A stretch of 64,000 nucleotides of DNA from an uncultured Oscillospiraceae bacterium (GCA_934667095.1 CAKULE010000001.1:62001-126000); one strand, 5' to 3'; counted from the stretch's first letter, positions 35,270 to 43,788 are shown. A program made the numbers and translations. Notes: generated from the letters alone by a model not told the origin.

Positions 35270-36466
35270 TTACTGCGTGCTGGCGGTAAAATGGATGGTG
35301 ATGGGGCAGACCTCGGCGATGGTGCCCACCCGCATATTGGGGCCGAACAGGCCCACGCCGGAAGTGACGATGTTGTGCATGTTCCCTTTTTGCAGGTAAC
35401 CGCAGGGGTTTTCCCAGAACAGGTGGATGGTCAGGTTGCCGGGGAACATCTGGCCGTCGTGGGTGTGGCCGCAGAGGTCGGCATCCACCCCGGCGGCGGC
35501 CAGCTCGTCCAGCTCGTCGGGCTCGTGGTCCAGCACGAGGATAGGCTTGGACTGGTCCATGTCCGCGGTGAGCTCCGCGGCAGTCTTCCGCTGGGTGATG
35601 CCCCGGCCGGGGCGGTGGGCGTCCGGCCGGCCGTAGAGGTAGATCTCTCCGCCGATGAGGACGCTCTCGTCCCGCAGCAGGCGGATGTTGGCCTGCTCCA
35701 GGAAGGCGTCCATCTCCGGGCTGCTCTCCTTGGCACCGTGCCAGTCGAAGGTGAAGCCTGCCAGAATGGTCTCATCAATGTCGTGGTTGCCATAGCAGGC
35801 GTAGACGCCGTATCTGGAGCGGATGCCCCGCAGGATCTCCGCGATGCGGTCGGGGTCCTGCACGGCCTCCCACTCGTTGTCGAAGATATCACCGGCGATG
35901 ACCACCAGATCGGGGTCCTCGGCGTTGATCTTTTCCACCATGCGCTCCATCTGGCTGGCGCCGATGTTATAGCCCAGATGGAGGTCGGCGATGAGCATGA
36001 CCTTCAGCTCCGTGATGGAGCCGGCGGACTTGTTGATGGTGATGTCGTAGGGGGTGGTGCGGATGATGCGGGCATTGATCACCCCGCCCACGGACATGGC
36101 GAGGATGGCCAGCGCGCACAGGCCGCCCACCAGCCGGTGGATCCACGGCTGGCTGAGCTGCTTCATGTGCAGCAGCTTCACGAAGACGAGCCGGCCGAGG
36201 TCCGCCAGCGCCACGGCCAGCAGCAGGTACAGCAGGACACCCAGCCAGTAGTTGCCGACGAGCTTCATGGCTCGCCGCGCCTCGCCGTTGGGCAGCAGGA
36301 AGGCGATGAGGGGGGACAGGGCGAAGAAGGCGTAAATAAGGATGGGGATGATCCACGCCTTTTTCCGGCGCAGAGTGGGGAACCATGAGGCGAACCACTT
36401 GATGATGCGATGAAAGAGGTAGGCGTTCAGCCCGAGATACAGGGGCGAGATAAGCAATGCGATCAT
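35270..36466 (-). CDS. Membrane-anchored metallophosphoesterase
   Basis: Residues 1-155 hold four hydrophobic segments (IALLISPLYLGLNAYLF and others). The calcineurin-like catalytic domain begins near residue 165 with MLIADLHLGYN (D-x-H), VIAGDIFDNE, YGNHDIDE and CGHTHDGQMFPG, so all dimetal ligands are present. YkuE-like relatives act on cell-wall lipids or cyclic phosphodiesters. ATG 36466 follows CGGAGCTGTTCACC; the open frame continues 107 codons upstream through unrelated sequence, which I discard. It lies 30 bp upstream of the DUF975 fusion gene on the same strand. Confidence 0.86.
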   Translation of the reverse strand: MIALLISPLYLGLNAYLFHRIIKWFASWFPTLRRKKAWIIPILIYAFFALSPLIAFLLPNGEARRAMKLVGNYWLGVLLYLLLAVALADLGRLVFVKLLHMKQLSQPWIHRLVGGLCALAILAMSVGGVINARIIRTTPYDITINKSAGSITELKVMLIADLHLGYNIGASQMERMVEKINAEDPDLVVIAGDIFDNEWEAVQDPDRIAEILRGIRSRYGVYACYGNHDIDETILAGFTFDWHGAKESSPEMDAFLEQANIRLLRDESVLIGGEIYLYGRPDAHRPGRGITQRKTAAELTADMDQSKPILVLDHEPDELDELAAAGVDADLCGHTHDGQMFPGNLTIHLFWENPCGYLQKGNMHNIVTSGVGLFGPNMRVGTIAEVCPITIHFTASTQ

Positions 36467-36539
36467 GGTGAACAGCTCCGGTCTGAAGATCGATTTTGCC
36501 GAAAAGACAGCGGAACAAGTATAGTGCAGTTCCGGACCT

Positions 36540-36712
36540 GTGTCAACATTGAGCTGCGGCGAGGACCTGTTCATCAACCAGTGGACGGAGGGCGGCTCCT
36601 TTGTGAGGGGAGCACCTGCTATCACGAGGGCGAGGCCGTCACGCAGGAGAAATTTGACGCACTGCTGGCCGCCCATGACGCCCAGCCCTTGGCCCTGTGG
36701 TACGAGCTGTGA
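36540..36712 (+). pseudogene. Remnant of a small gene, frameshifted
   Basis: Two fragments in different frames read naturally: LSCGEDLFINQWTEGGSF from GTG 36540, then in the next frame CYHEGEAVTQEKFDALLAAH to a stop at 36712. Together they look like one short protein of the kind common in clostridial genomes, broken near 36605 by a frameshift. There is no ribosome site. The 380-bp gap around it (36467-36847) otherwise holds only the palindromic hairpin. Function unknown. Confidence 0.4.
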
Positions 36713-36795
36713 TCGGCCGCTTGACCTGACGGTGTGCTGCTCTGTGGGGCGGCGGTCATGGCAAAGTGAGAGAGACCTCCCGGGCATCAGAACAG

Positions 36796-36834
36796 CGGCA
36801 GCGGCCGCCCCAGCTGGGGCGGCCGCTGCCGTGT
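36796..36834. terminator. 36-bp perfect palindrome, terminator-like
   Basis: CGGCAGCGGCCGCCCCAG and its exact complement (36796-36831) form an 18-bp stem, followed on the plus strand by TGTTT. It lies 17 bp past the spore-protein stop and probably ends that transcript, though the T-tract on that strand is poor. Confidence 0.65.
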
Positions 36835-36847
36835 TTAGAGTGCAGCC

Positions 36848-37051
36848 TTACTTCAGGCCGTTCTCGTAGGATTCGATCATCTTCTTGACCATCTGGCCGC
36901 CGATGCTGCCGGCCTGCTTGCTGGTCAGGTCACCGTTGTAGCCCTGCTTGAGGCTGACGCCCATCTCGCTGGCGGCCTCCATCTTGAACTTGTCCATGGC
37001 CTCGCGGGCGCCGGGCACCACAAGGCGGTTGGAGCTCTTGGAATTAGCCAT
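36848..37051 (-). CDS. Alpha/beta-type small acid-soluble spore protein
   Basis: The 67-residue protein saturates and protects DNA in dormant spores. It has the family core RLVVPGAREAMDKFKMEAASEMGV, written here in overlapping pieces: the GPR protease site lies at MEAASEMG, followed by KQGYNGDLTSKQAGSIGGQM and VKKMIESYE. ATG 37051 with AAAGGAGAAACAGAA fits the family start; the longer open frame upstream is not coding. It shows the host forms spores, and expression should be late, in the forespore under sigma-G. Confidence 0.95.
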   Translation of the reverse strand: MANSKSSNRLVVPGAREAMDKFKMEAASEMGVSLKQGYNGDLTSKQAGSIGGQMVKKMIESYENGLK

Positions 37052-37163
37052 TTTCTGTTTCTCCTTTTCTCGTCGGTTTGTGTTTTGGATCAGGAGGCGG
37101 ACCGCGTTCCGACGCGTCTCGTGCCGGTCAGTGCGCCGTCCGCTTGATCCGAGCATAGTTTGA

Positions 37164-37195
37164 GCCCGCCGCATGTTTCTATGCGGCGGGCTTGT
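37164..37195. terminator. Hairpin between HD-GYP gene and spore-protein gene
   Basis: AGCCCGCCGCATG-TTTC-TATGCGGCGGGCT forms a 12-bp or longer stem; it probably terminates the minus-strand HD-GYP transcript. Confidence 0.65.
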
Positions 37196-37284
37196 TGGTA
37201 ATTTTTGCAGCAAATGTTGGCTCAGCCCTTCAGAGGGAAGACGTTGATGAGATCCGGCGCCTCCGGTGCGATGGGGGAGCGTCT

Positions 37285-38934
37285 TCACTGCTGAGGTCCG
37301 GCCGGGTGTTCCCCCGGCTGACGACGAGGGTACCCAGCAGCAGGGCGATTCGGGCCTTGATACGGGCCATGGATAGGCTTACTTTCTGCGCCCGGAGAGG
37401 GCGGCAATGGGGTTGGGTCAATCTTGACCGGGCGCGGGGGGGGGGGAGAGAAGCGGCCCACCAAGCAGGCGTGGGCCACGCTGCCGGGGCTCCAGATGAC
37501 CCGGGCCCGCAGCAGGGCGGAGCGGGTCTCGCCGCCCACGGTGATGGAGACCTCCATGGACAGGTCGGGAGACTCAGGCGTGGCGGCGCGGACCAGACGA
37601 TAGAGCCGGACCTGATCCTCATGGGTGAGGGGGCTGTCCTTCACCTGATCGGTCATGGAGAAGGACCAGTGGCGGGGCGCCCCGGAGGCGGACCAGTCGG
37701 TGTAGGTGACGATGTCGGTCCAGCGGTCGTGGACGAACTGGAGGCCGCCGCACTGCTGGGCGAAGAAGGCGGCCTTGGCCTGCTCCAGCGGGAGCTGCTG
37801 CCACGCGGGGTTCTCATCAGACGCGGGCTCCTCGTCCAGCATCTCCTCGGCCAGCCGGTGGGACTCCTCCTGATAGTCGAAAAGGGAGGGGGCACGCTCC
37901 ATGGCGGCCCGCAGCCGGTCCTGCACTGCGGTGAGGCAGTCCAGCAGCAGGGGGTTAAAGGCGCCGCACTCCCCGTTGAGGATCATGGAGATGGCGGCCT
38001 CGTGGGTGAAGGCGGGCTTGTAGCAGCGGTCGCTGGTGAGGGCGTCGTACACGTCGGCCAGCGCCACCACCTGCGCGGAGATGGGAATCTCGTCCCCCTT
38101 CAGGCCGTCGGGATAGCCGCGGCCGTCCCACCGCTCGTGGTGCCAGCGGCAGATCTCGTGGGCGGTGCGCATCAGCGGGTCGTCCTGAGGTACGGGCATG
38201 TCCCGCAGAAGCTCGTCGCCGATGATGGAGTGGCGCTTCATGATCTCAAACTCTTCGTTGGTGAGTTTGCCGGGCTTGTTGAGGATCTCGTCCGGGATCT
38301 TGATCTTGCCGATGTCGTGCAGGGCGGAGAAGGTGCTGATGCGGGAGATGTCCTCCTGAGAGAGGGGGTAGCGGTCCGTGATGGAGACCAGCTGCCGCAG
38401 CATCAGGCTGGTGATGGTGCGCACATGTAAAATGTGGGTACCGGATTCGTGGTTTTTCGACTCAACAACATGACTGAGGATGCTGATGATGGCGCTGTTG
38501 GTCTTCTCCCGCTGGTAGACCTGCTCCTCCGCCAGATGGACCAGCTGCCTCTGCCGGGCGTACATGGCCAGCGTGTTGCTCACCCGGCGCTGGACCACGG
38601 TGACGTTGAAGGGACGCTGCAGATAGTCCGTGACGCCCAGATCATAGGCCTGCTGAATGAAGCCGTCGTCGTCCTCGGAGGAGATGATGATGACCGGCAG
38701 CTCCCGCCCCAGATCGCGGCGCTTCAGGGCAGACAGCACACTGAAGCCGTCCAGCCGGGGCATGTTGATGTCCAGCAGGAGCAGATCGATGTCGAAGCGG
38801 CTGTTGAGCAGCTCCAGCGCCTCCACGCCGTCCCCGGCGTAGAGGTATTCATAGCGGTCGCCCAGAATATCGGCCAGCAGCTGACGGTTCAGGGCGGAGT
38901 CATCGGTGATCAAAATTTTTTCCTTCGAGTGCAT
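37285..38934 (-). CDS. Response regulator with HD-GYP domain (predicted c-di-GMP phosphodiesterase)
   Basis: Residues 1-120 form a receiver domain (ILITDDSALN; phospho-Asp in LLLLDINMPRLDG). The HD-GYP domain (about 165-350) has FSALHDIGKIKIP, MKRHSIIGDELL and HHERWDGRGYPDGLKGDEIP, an intact set for c-di-GMP hydrolysis. A C-terminal PAS-like region (about 395-495) resembles the matching part of the GGDEF/HD-GYP protein at 54932, so the two are paralogues. An 11-G tract (37436-37446) falls at residue 497, after which the frame reads an odd Pro-rich tail; the true end may be in another frame. ATG 38934 follows AGAGGA. Confidence 0.9.
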   Translation of the reverse strand: MHSKEKILITDDSALNRQLLADILGDRYEYLYAGDGVEALELLNSRFDIDLLLLDINMPRLDGFSVLSALKRRDLGRELPVIIISSEDDDGFIQQAYDLGVTDYLQRPFNVTVVQRRVSNTLAMYARQRQLVHLAEEQVYQREKTNSAIISILSHVVESKNHESGTHILHVRTITSLMLRQLVSITDRYPLSQEDISRISTFSALHDIGKIKIPDEILNKPGKLTNEEFEIMKRHSIIGDELLRDMPVPQDDPLMRTAHEICRWHHERWDGRGYPDGLKGDEIPISAQVVALADVYDALTSDRCYKPAFTHEAAISMILNGECGAFNPLLLDCLTAVQDRLRAAMERAPSLFDYQEESHRLAEEMLDEEPASDENPAWQQLPLEQAKAAFFAQQCGGLQFVHDRWTDIVTYTDWSASGAPRHWSFSMTDQVKDSPLTHEDQVRLYRLVRAATPESPDLSMEVSITVGGETRSALLRARVIWSPGSVAHACLVGRFSPPPPRPVKIDPTPLPPSPGAESKPIHGPYQGPNRPAAGYPRRQPGEHPAGPQQ

Positions 38935-38969
38935 GAGCAAGTCCTCTTTCTGTTCGGCAGAGCCGTTGG

Positions 38970-39010
38970 TGGAGGGCAAACAAGAAAACAGCACTGGGCC
39001 CCCAGTGCCG
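38970..39010 (-). promoter_or_regulatory. Terminator-like hairpin in the HD-GYP gene leader
   Basis: GCACTGG-GGGC-CCAGTGC (39008-38991) is followed on the minus strand by TGTTTTCTTGTTT, the form of an intrinsic terminator, yet it lies between the promoter and the start codon. This suggests transcription attenuation. I could not fit the preceding 60 nt to a known riboswitch. Confidence 0.5.
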
Positions 39011-39064
39011 GTGAAAAAGCAGAGCTTTCTTTGCCAATTCCAAACAGAATGCTCCAGCGCAGAC

Positions 39065-39093
39065 ATCGTACCACAAATATCGACGGGAATCAA
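39065..39093 (-). promoter_or_regulatory. Promoter of the REC/HD-GYP gene
   Basis: On the minus strand TTGATT (39093-39088), 17 nt, TACGAT (39070-39065). Confidence 0.6.
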
Positions 39094-39276
39094 GATTTTG
39101 CGCGCAAAGCATATTGAAATATTGAAATAAGGTAAGAATCTGTTCAGACGTCCACGTGACAGGAGCAAACAGGAAGAATAGGAGGCAGCTGGCACGGATG
39201 ACATCGAAACGCCAATTGACCAACTGGACATTTTTTAGGAGAAATACACTAATTTTCGACAGGAAAATGATTTTCC

Positions 39277-39347
39277 TTGACTTCTAAATAAAGAGTGTGG
39301 TATGTTGTTAACACTGTTAGCGCGCCTGTTTAACGGTCTATTAAACA
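39277..39347 (+). promoter_or_regulatory. Pilus operon promoter with downstream inverted repeat
   Basis: TTGACT (39277-39282), 18 nt, TATGTT (39301-39306). Twenty bases on is a perfect inverted repeat TGTTTAA-CGGTCTA-TTAAACA (39327-39347), an operator or leader stem. The gap 38935-39415 is more A/T-rich than its surroundings and also contains the tandem ATATTGAA-ATATTGAA near 39112. Confidence 0.58.
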
Positions 39348-39415
39348 TGTCTTTACACCAGAGACAGATGCCTGCGCGAGCAGAATCAAGACCTTGCGTT
39401 CAGGGGGTGAAGGAC

Positions 39416-41110
39416 ATGGCATATATGCGATTGGGCGACCTGCTGGTGGCCTCCGGCGTCATCACGCAGGAGCAGCTGGAGCAGGCCCTGAGGATCCAGC
39501 AGGAGACCAAGCAGCGTCTGGGCGATGTGCTGGTACAGAACGGCTTCATCACGGAGCAGGTCCTGATCGACGCCCTGCAGATCCAGCTGGGCGTGGAGTT
39601 TGTGGACCTGACTGCCGTGTCCATCCCTGTGGAACTGGCCAAATATGTGCCCCGCAACATCGCGCGGCGGTTCAGCGTGGTGCCCGTGAAGCTGGTGCAG
39701 GACACCCTGTATCTGGCCATGAGTGACCCGCTGGACTTTGTGGCGCAGGAGGAGGTCAAGGCCGCCTCCAAGAAACGGGTCATCCCCATGATCGCCACCC
39801 GCCGGGCCGTGGAGCAGGCCATCAGCCGCCTCTACGGCAACGAAGGCACCGCCCGGGTCATTGAGGAGATGAAGCGGGAGGCCGGCAGCGCCGGCGGAGA
39901 CATCGTCCCTGCCCAGATGGTGCAGGAGGTGGCCGACGCGGGGGATTCCGCCCCCACCATCCGCTTTGTGAACAGCCTCATCGAGCGGGCCTTTGCCGAG
40001 CGTGCCAGCGACATCCATCTGGAGCCCCAGGAGGGCGAGATGGTGGTCCGCATGCGGATCGACGGCCTGCTGCGGCGGGAGCTCACCGTCCCCGCCGAAC
40101 TGCAGAGCACCGTTATTTCCCGCCTGAAGATCATGGGCGGCATGAATATTGCCGAGCGCAAGATCCCGCAGGACGGCCAGGCCAGCGTGCAGGTGAAGGG
40201 CCATGCCCTCGACCTGCGTATCTCCTCCATGCCTACGGTCTACGGCGAAAAGATCGTCCTGCGTCTGCTGGACAAGTCTGCTCAGGCTCTGACCAAGGAC
40301 GCCATCGGCCTTGAGGGCACCGACCTTGAGCATTACCGCGACCTGCTGAAGAACACCAGCGGCGTGATTCTGTTGGTGGGCCCCACGGGGTCCGGTAAAT
40401 CCACCACCCTGTGCACCATGATCCGCGATCTGGCCCGGGAGGAGATCAACATCATCACCCTGGAAGACCCGGTGGAGTACCACATCCCCGGCGTCAGCCA
40501 GTGCCAGATCAATGAGAAAACCGGCATGACCTTTGCCAGCGGTCTGCGGGCCATCCTGCGGCAGGACCCGGACATCATCTCCGTGGGCGAGATCCGCGAC
40601 GGCGAAACCGCCAGTATCGCCATGCGGGCGGCCATCACCGGCCATCTGGTGCTCTCCACCTTACATACCAACGATGCCGTCTCCGCCGTGTTCCGCCTGC
40701 GGGACATCGGCGTGGAGCCATGGATTATTTCCAGCGCCCTGCGCGGCGTGATCTCCCAGCGGCTGGTGCGGAAGATCTGCCCCCACTGCAAAAAGCCCTA
40801 TCAGGCCACCCCGGAGGAGCTTGTCCTGCTGGGCATGCCCGAGGACAGTCAGGCGACCTTCTACAAGGGCGAGGGCTGTCCCGAGTGCCACCGCACCGGC
40901 TACTCCGGCCGTCGGGCCGCCTTCGAGATCCTTATGGTGGACCGGAACCTCCGCTGCCTCATCAGCAAGGACGCCAGCATGGACGAGCTGTTCACCGCCG
41001 CCCGGGCTGACGGCTTTACCACCATGCAGGAGAGCTGCCGCGACCTTGTGCTCCGGGGCATCACCACCACGGAGGAGGCCGCACGCACCATCACCTCCAC
41101 CGCCGACTGA
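39416..41110 (+). CDS. pilB: Type IV pilus assembly ATPase PilB
   Basis: The hexameric cytoplasmic motor for pilus extension. The 564 residues start with an MshEN-type N-terminal domain (MAYMRLGDLLVASGVI, LGDVLVQNGFI), a second N-terminal domain (DIHLEPQEG), Walker A LVGPTGSGKSTT (about 320), the Asp box, Walker B RQDPDIISVGEIRD (about 383) and a zinc-binding tetracysteine (CPHC about 455, CPEC about 488) that distinguishes PilB/GspE from PilT. MshEN domains can bind c-di-GMP, which fits the neighbouring c-di-GMP enzymes. ATG 39416 follows GGGGGTGAAGG. No pilT retraction gene is in the window. Confidence 0.95.
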   Translation: MAYMRLGDLLVASGVITQEQLEQALRIQQETKQRLGDVLVQNGFITEQVLIDALQIQLGVEFVDLTAVSIPVELAKYVPRNIARRFSVVPVKLVQDTLYLAMSDPLDFVAQEEVKAASKKRVIPMIATRRAVEQAISRLYGNEGTARVIEEMKREAGSAGGDIVPAQMVQEVADAGDSAPTIRFVNSLIERAFAERASDIHLEPQEGEMVVRMRIDGLLRRELTVPAELQSTVISRLKIMGGMNIAERKIPQDGQASVQVKGHALDLRISSMPTVYGEKIVLRLLDKSAQALTKDAIGLEGTDLEHYRDLLKNTSGVILLVGPTGSGKSTTLCTMIRDLAREEINIITLEDPVEYHIPGVSQCQINEKTGMTFASGLRAILRQDPDIISVGEIRDGETASIAMRAAITGHLVLSTLHTNDAVSAVFRLRDIGVEPWIISSALRGVISQRLVRKICPHCKKPYQATPEELVLLGMPEDSQATFYKGEGCPECHRTGYSGRRAAFEILMVDRNLRCLISKDASMDELFTAARADGFTTMQESCRDLVLRGITTTEEAARTITSTAD

Positions 41111-41147
41111 CGGCGCACCACTCAGGAAGGAAAGCGGGTGACGCAGC

Positions 41148-42356
41148 ATGACCACCTATCGCTATAAGGGCCAGACCGCCGACGGCGGCAAGGTCTCCGG
41201 CATCATCCGGGCCTATGACGAGTTTGAGGCCGTCTCCAAGCTGCGGGATACCTGCGCCTTCGTCACCAAGCTGGAAGAGGTCAAGGAGAAAAAGGACAGC
41301 GTCTTCACCCGGCCCCTCAGCACCAAGATGAAGGACAAGGAGCTGGCCCTGATCTGCTCCCAGCTGTCCATCATTCTGGCCACCGGCCTGCCGGTGGTGC
41401 GGTGCGTGGAGATGGTCGCCGCCCAGAGCCACAACAAGCACACCCGCCGCAGCCTGGAAAAGGTGGCGGAGGAGATCGGCGCCGGCTACTCCATGGCCCA
41501 GAGCTTTGAGAACAGCATGCCCGGCCTGCCCAAGACCTTCATCGAGACCGTCCGCGCCGGCGAGCAGTCCGGCACGCTGGAGGAGTGCTTCCGCCGGCTG
41601 CACACCTACTACGACAAATCCGCCAAGACCAAGGCCAAGGTGGTCAGCACCCTGACCTACCCCGCCATGGTCATTGTGGCCGCCATCATCGTGTTCATCA
41701 TCATCATGGTGGTGGCCGTGCCCCAGTTCACCAAGGCCTTTGCCGAGCTGGGGGGCGAGCTGCCCGGCATCACGCTGGGCCTGATGGCCGTCAGCGACTT
41801 CTTCGTGAACTGGTGGTGGCTGGTGATCGCCATCCTTGCGCTGCTGGTCATCGCCTACCTCGTGGCCAAGCGGACGGAGCCCGGCAAGGCCGCCCTGTCC
41901 GCCTTCTCCCTCGGCCGCGCGCCCCTGCGCAAGCTGCACACCATGAGCGCCGCGGGGCAGTTCGCCTCCACCATGGCCACCATGCTGGCCGCCGGCCTGC
42001 CCGTGCCGCAGGCCCTGAACGTCACCAGTCAGGTCATCAGCAGCTATGTATTCGCCCTGGGCGTGCGGCGGGTGAAGCAGGGGGTGGAGCGTGGCCGCGG
42101 CATCGCAGAGAGCATGGCCGATGTGCCCTACTTCCCCAAGATGCTCACCGAGATGGTGGGCGTGGGCGAGTCCTCCGGCTCGCTGGAGCAGACGCTGGAC
42201 GTGATCGGCGCCTACTTCGACAACGAGGTGGAGCTGTCCACCAACCGCCTGCTGGGCATGCTGGAGCCCATCATCACCATCGTGCTGGCCGTGGTGGTGG
42301 TCATCCTGCTGCTGGCGGTGTACCTGCCCATGTTCAACATGTACGGCAGCATCTGA
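41148..42356 (+). CDS. pilC: Type IV pilus inner-membrane platform protein PilC
   Basis: The polytopic platform that couples PilB to pilin assembly. The 402 residues have the duplicated GspF domain: LALICSQLSIILATGLPVVR with FIETVRAGEQSGTLEE in the first half, and GQFASTMATMLAAGLPVPQ with MLTEMVGVGESSGSLEQ in the second. Three hydrophobic segments are seen (VIVAAIIVFIIIMVV, WWLVIAILALLVI, IVLAVVVVILLLAVYL). It follows pilB by 37 bp. Confidence 0.95.
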   Translation: MTTYRYKGQTADGGKVSGIIRAYDEFEAVSKLRDTCAFVTKLEEVKEKKDSVFTRPLSTKMKDKELALICSQLSIILATGLPVVRCVEMVAAQSHNKHTRRSLEKVAEEIGAGYSMAQSFENSMPGLPKTFIETVRAGEQSGTLEECFRRLHTYYDKSAKTKAKVVSTLTYPAMVIVAAIIVFIIIMVVAVPQFTKAFAELGGELPGITLGLMAVSDFFVNWWWLVIAILALLVIAYLVAKRTEPGKAALSAFSLGRAPLRKLHTMSAAGQFASTMATMLAAGLPVPQALNVTSQVISSYVFALGVRRVKQGVERGRGIAESMADVPYFPKMLTEMVGVGESSGSLEQTLDVIGAYFDNEVELSTNRLLGMLEPIITIVLAVVVVILLLAVYLPMFNMYGSI

Positions 42357-42434
42357 TTTGTTATCCCTTCCGTGCCACCCTGCGCGGAGTGAGATAGATT
42401 CACCCTAAAATATTACAGAAAAGGAGATTTCACT

Positions 42435-42830
42435 ATGCTTCAGAAACTGAAGAACAAGAAGGGCTTTACCCTGATGGAGATGCTCATCGTCGTCGCCATC
42501 ATCGCTGTTCTGGTCGCTATTGCCATCCCCACCTTCTCCGGCGCCCTCACCAAGTCCAAGGAGGCCGCTGACGTGGCCAACATCCGTGCCTTCTATGCTG
42601 AGCAGCAGATCAAGGCCATTGAGAATAGCACCAGCGCTGCTCCCACCGTCGGGGCTGGCGAGACTATCGTGACCGTGCTGGAGAAAGCTGGCTACAACAT
42701 CAATGAGGATGCTAAGGTTTCTTACGATGCGGGCACCAAGACGATTACTTATGCGTCTACCAAGCTGACTGGTGGTAATGGTGCTGATACGAAGACCTAT
42801 ACTTGGACCTTCGGCGACGCCACCGCCTAA
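42435..42830 (+). CDS. pilA: Major type IV pilin PilA
   Basis: The structural subunit: a short basic leader ending KKG, then the class III signal G|FTLMEMLIVVAIIAVLVAIAIP with the invariant Glu5 of the mature protein. The C-terminal globular part is small (about 85 residues) and has no cysteine. AAAAGGAGATTTCACT gives the best ribosome site in the operon, and hairpins follow, fitting its role as the abundant subunit. From about 42640 onward the codons are clearly more A/T-rich (TCT, GAT, ACT, GGT) than in the N-terminal half. Confidence 0.95.
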   Translation: MLQKLKNKKGFTLMEMLIVVAIIAVLVAIAIPTFSGALTKSKEAADVANIRAFYAEQQIKAIENSTSAAPTVGAGETIVTVLEKAGYNINEDAKVSYDAGTKTITYASTKLTGGNGADTKTYTWTFGDATA

Positions 42831-42856
42831 ATTTTCATCCAGATTAACAAAATGAG

Positions 42857-42917
42857 CCTCCTGCGGTGCGGCCGCGCCGCAGGAGGAACGCCCCCCTGAT
42901 CGCAAAGAAAAGGGGGG
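42857..42917 (+). terminator. Hairpins after pilA (attenuator or 3' stabiliser)
   Basis: CCTCCTGCGG-TGCGGCCGCG-CCGCAGGAGG (42858-42887) and CCCCCCT ... AGGGGGG (about 42892-42917) are strong stems without a T-tract. They probably stabilise the pilA message and reduce read-through to pilD. Confidence 0.65.
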
Positions 42918-42979
42918 TGGCCGGAGGGTGACGGCCATCCCCCCCAAAGGGCTTTTCCCGAGGAAGGAGTGCCTTGTCC

Positions 42980-43771
42980 ATGCTGAGACTGAGCCCGTTC
43001 ATCACAGTATACTGCTGCGTGCTTGCCGCTGTGCTCGGCGCGTGCATGGGCAGCTTTCTGGGCTGCATGGCGTGGCGTGTGGTCCACGGGGAGTCCGTGT
43101 GGAAGGGGCGCTCTCACTGCGACGTGTGCGGCCATGTCCTCGCCCCCCGGGACCTGATCCCGGTGGTGAGCTATCTGGTCTCCGGCGGCAAGTGCCGCTA
43201 CTGCGGGGCCAGACTGTCCGCCCGGCATGTCTGGGGGGAGATCGTGTCCGCCGCTGTGTTCGTCACGCTGCTGTTAAAATATGATATTTCGCTCCAAGCC
43301 CTTGAGGCGCTGCTGCTGGCCTGTATCCTGCTGGCCTGCGCCTTCGCGGATTTGGAGGGGTACATCATTCCCGACCGCTTTCTGGCGGCCGGTATTGTGC
43401 TTTTTCTGGTCTCCCTGCTGTGGGCGGAAAAACCGCTGGAAAAGCTCCTGCGGGGGGCCATCGGCGGCTTCGCCGTGGCGGGCGGCCTGTGGCTGTTCGT
43501 GCTGGCGGCGGAAAAGCTGCTGAAAAAAGAGGCCATGGGCGGGGGCGACCTGAAGCTTCTGTTCGTCACGGGGCTGTTTCTGGGCTGGCAGGGGAATTTG
43601 TTCTGCCTGATCGCGGCCTGTCTCATCGGCATCGTCTGGGGCGTGCTCGCCGCCAGACGGAAGGGAGAGAGCGGCCCCATCCCGTGGGGCCCGTCCATCG
43701 CGCTGGCGGCGTGGGCCGCCGCGCTGTTCAGCGACCGGTTTTTCAGCTGGTATCTGAGTTTGTTAACTTGA
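42980..43771 (+). CDS. pilD: Prepilin peptidase PilD
   Basis: The membrane aspartyl protease that cleaves and N-methylates prepilins. The N-terminal part has the zinc-binding pairs CDVCGH and CRYCGA of the methylase domain. Catalytic Asp residues lie in FADLEGYIIPD (about 118) and AMGGGDLKLL (about 188, the GxGD signature). About seven membrane segments are predicted. I prefer ATG 42980 over TTG 42974 because GGAG is 10 nt away. It would process PilA and the four other prepilin-like products of this operon. Confidence 0.94.
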   Translation: MLRLSPFITVYCCVLAAVLGACMGSFLGCMAWRVVHGESVWKGRSHCDVCGHVLAPRDLIPVVSYLVSGGKCRYCGARLSARHVWGEIVSAAVFVTLLLKYDISLQALEALLLACILLACAFADLEGYIIPDRFLAAGIVLFLVSLLWAEKPLEKLLRGAIGGFAVAGGLWLFVLAAEKLLKKEAMGGGDLKLLFVTGLFLGWQGNLFCLIAACLIGIVWGVLAARRKGESGPIPWGPSIALAAWAAALFSDRFFSWYLSLLT

Positions 43772-43788
43772 AAGCGGGGGGTTCTGAC

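Noticed and set aside
37210..37400. A separate small gene reading MARIKARIALLLGTLVV on the minus strand
   Set aside because: It lies in the 3' part of the HD-GYP frame after the poly-G tract, has no ribosome site and no recognisable homology; it is more likely one of the alternative tails.
39283..39415. A c-di-GMP (GEMM) riboswitch in the pilB leader
   Set aside because: I looked for the conserved CGCACAGGGCAAACC and ACGCAAAGCC segments and did not find them. The leader has only a 7-bp inverted repeat.
39302..39415. Upstream extension of PilB from 39302
   Set aside because: The frame is open but would begin within the promoter -10 region, lacks a ribosome site, and the PilB family starts at MAYMRLGDLL-like sequence.
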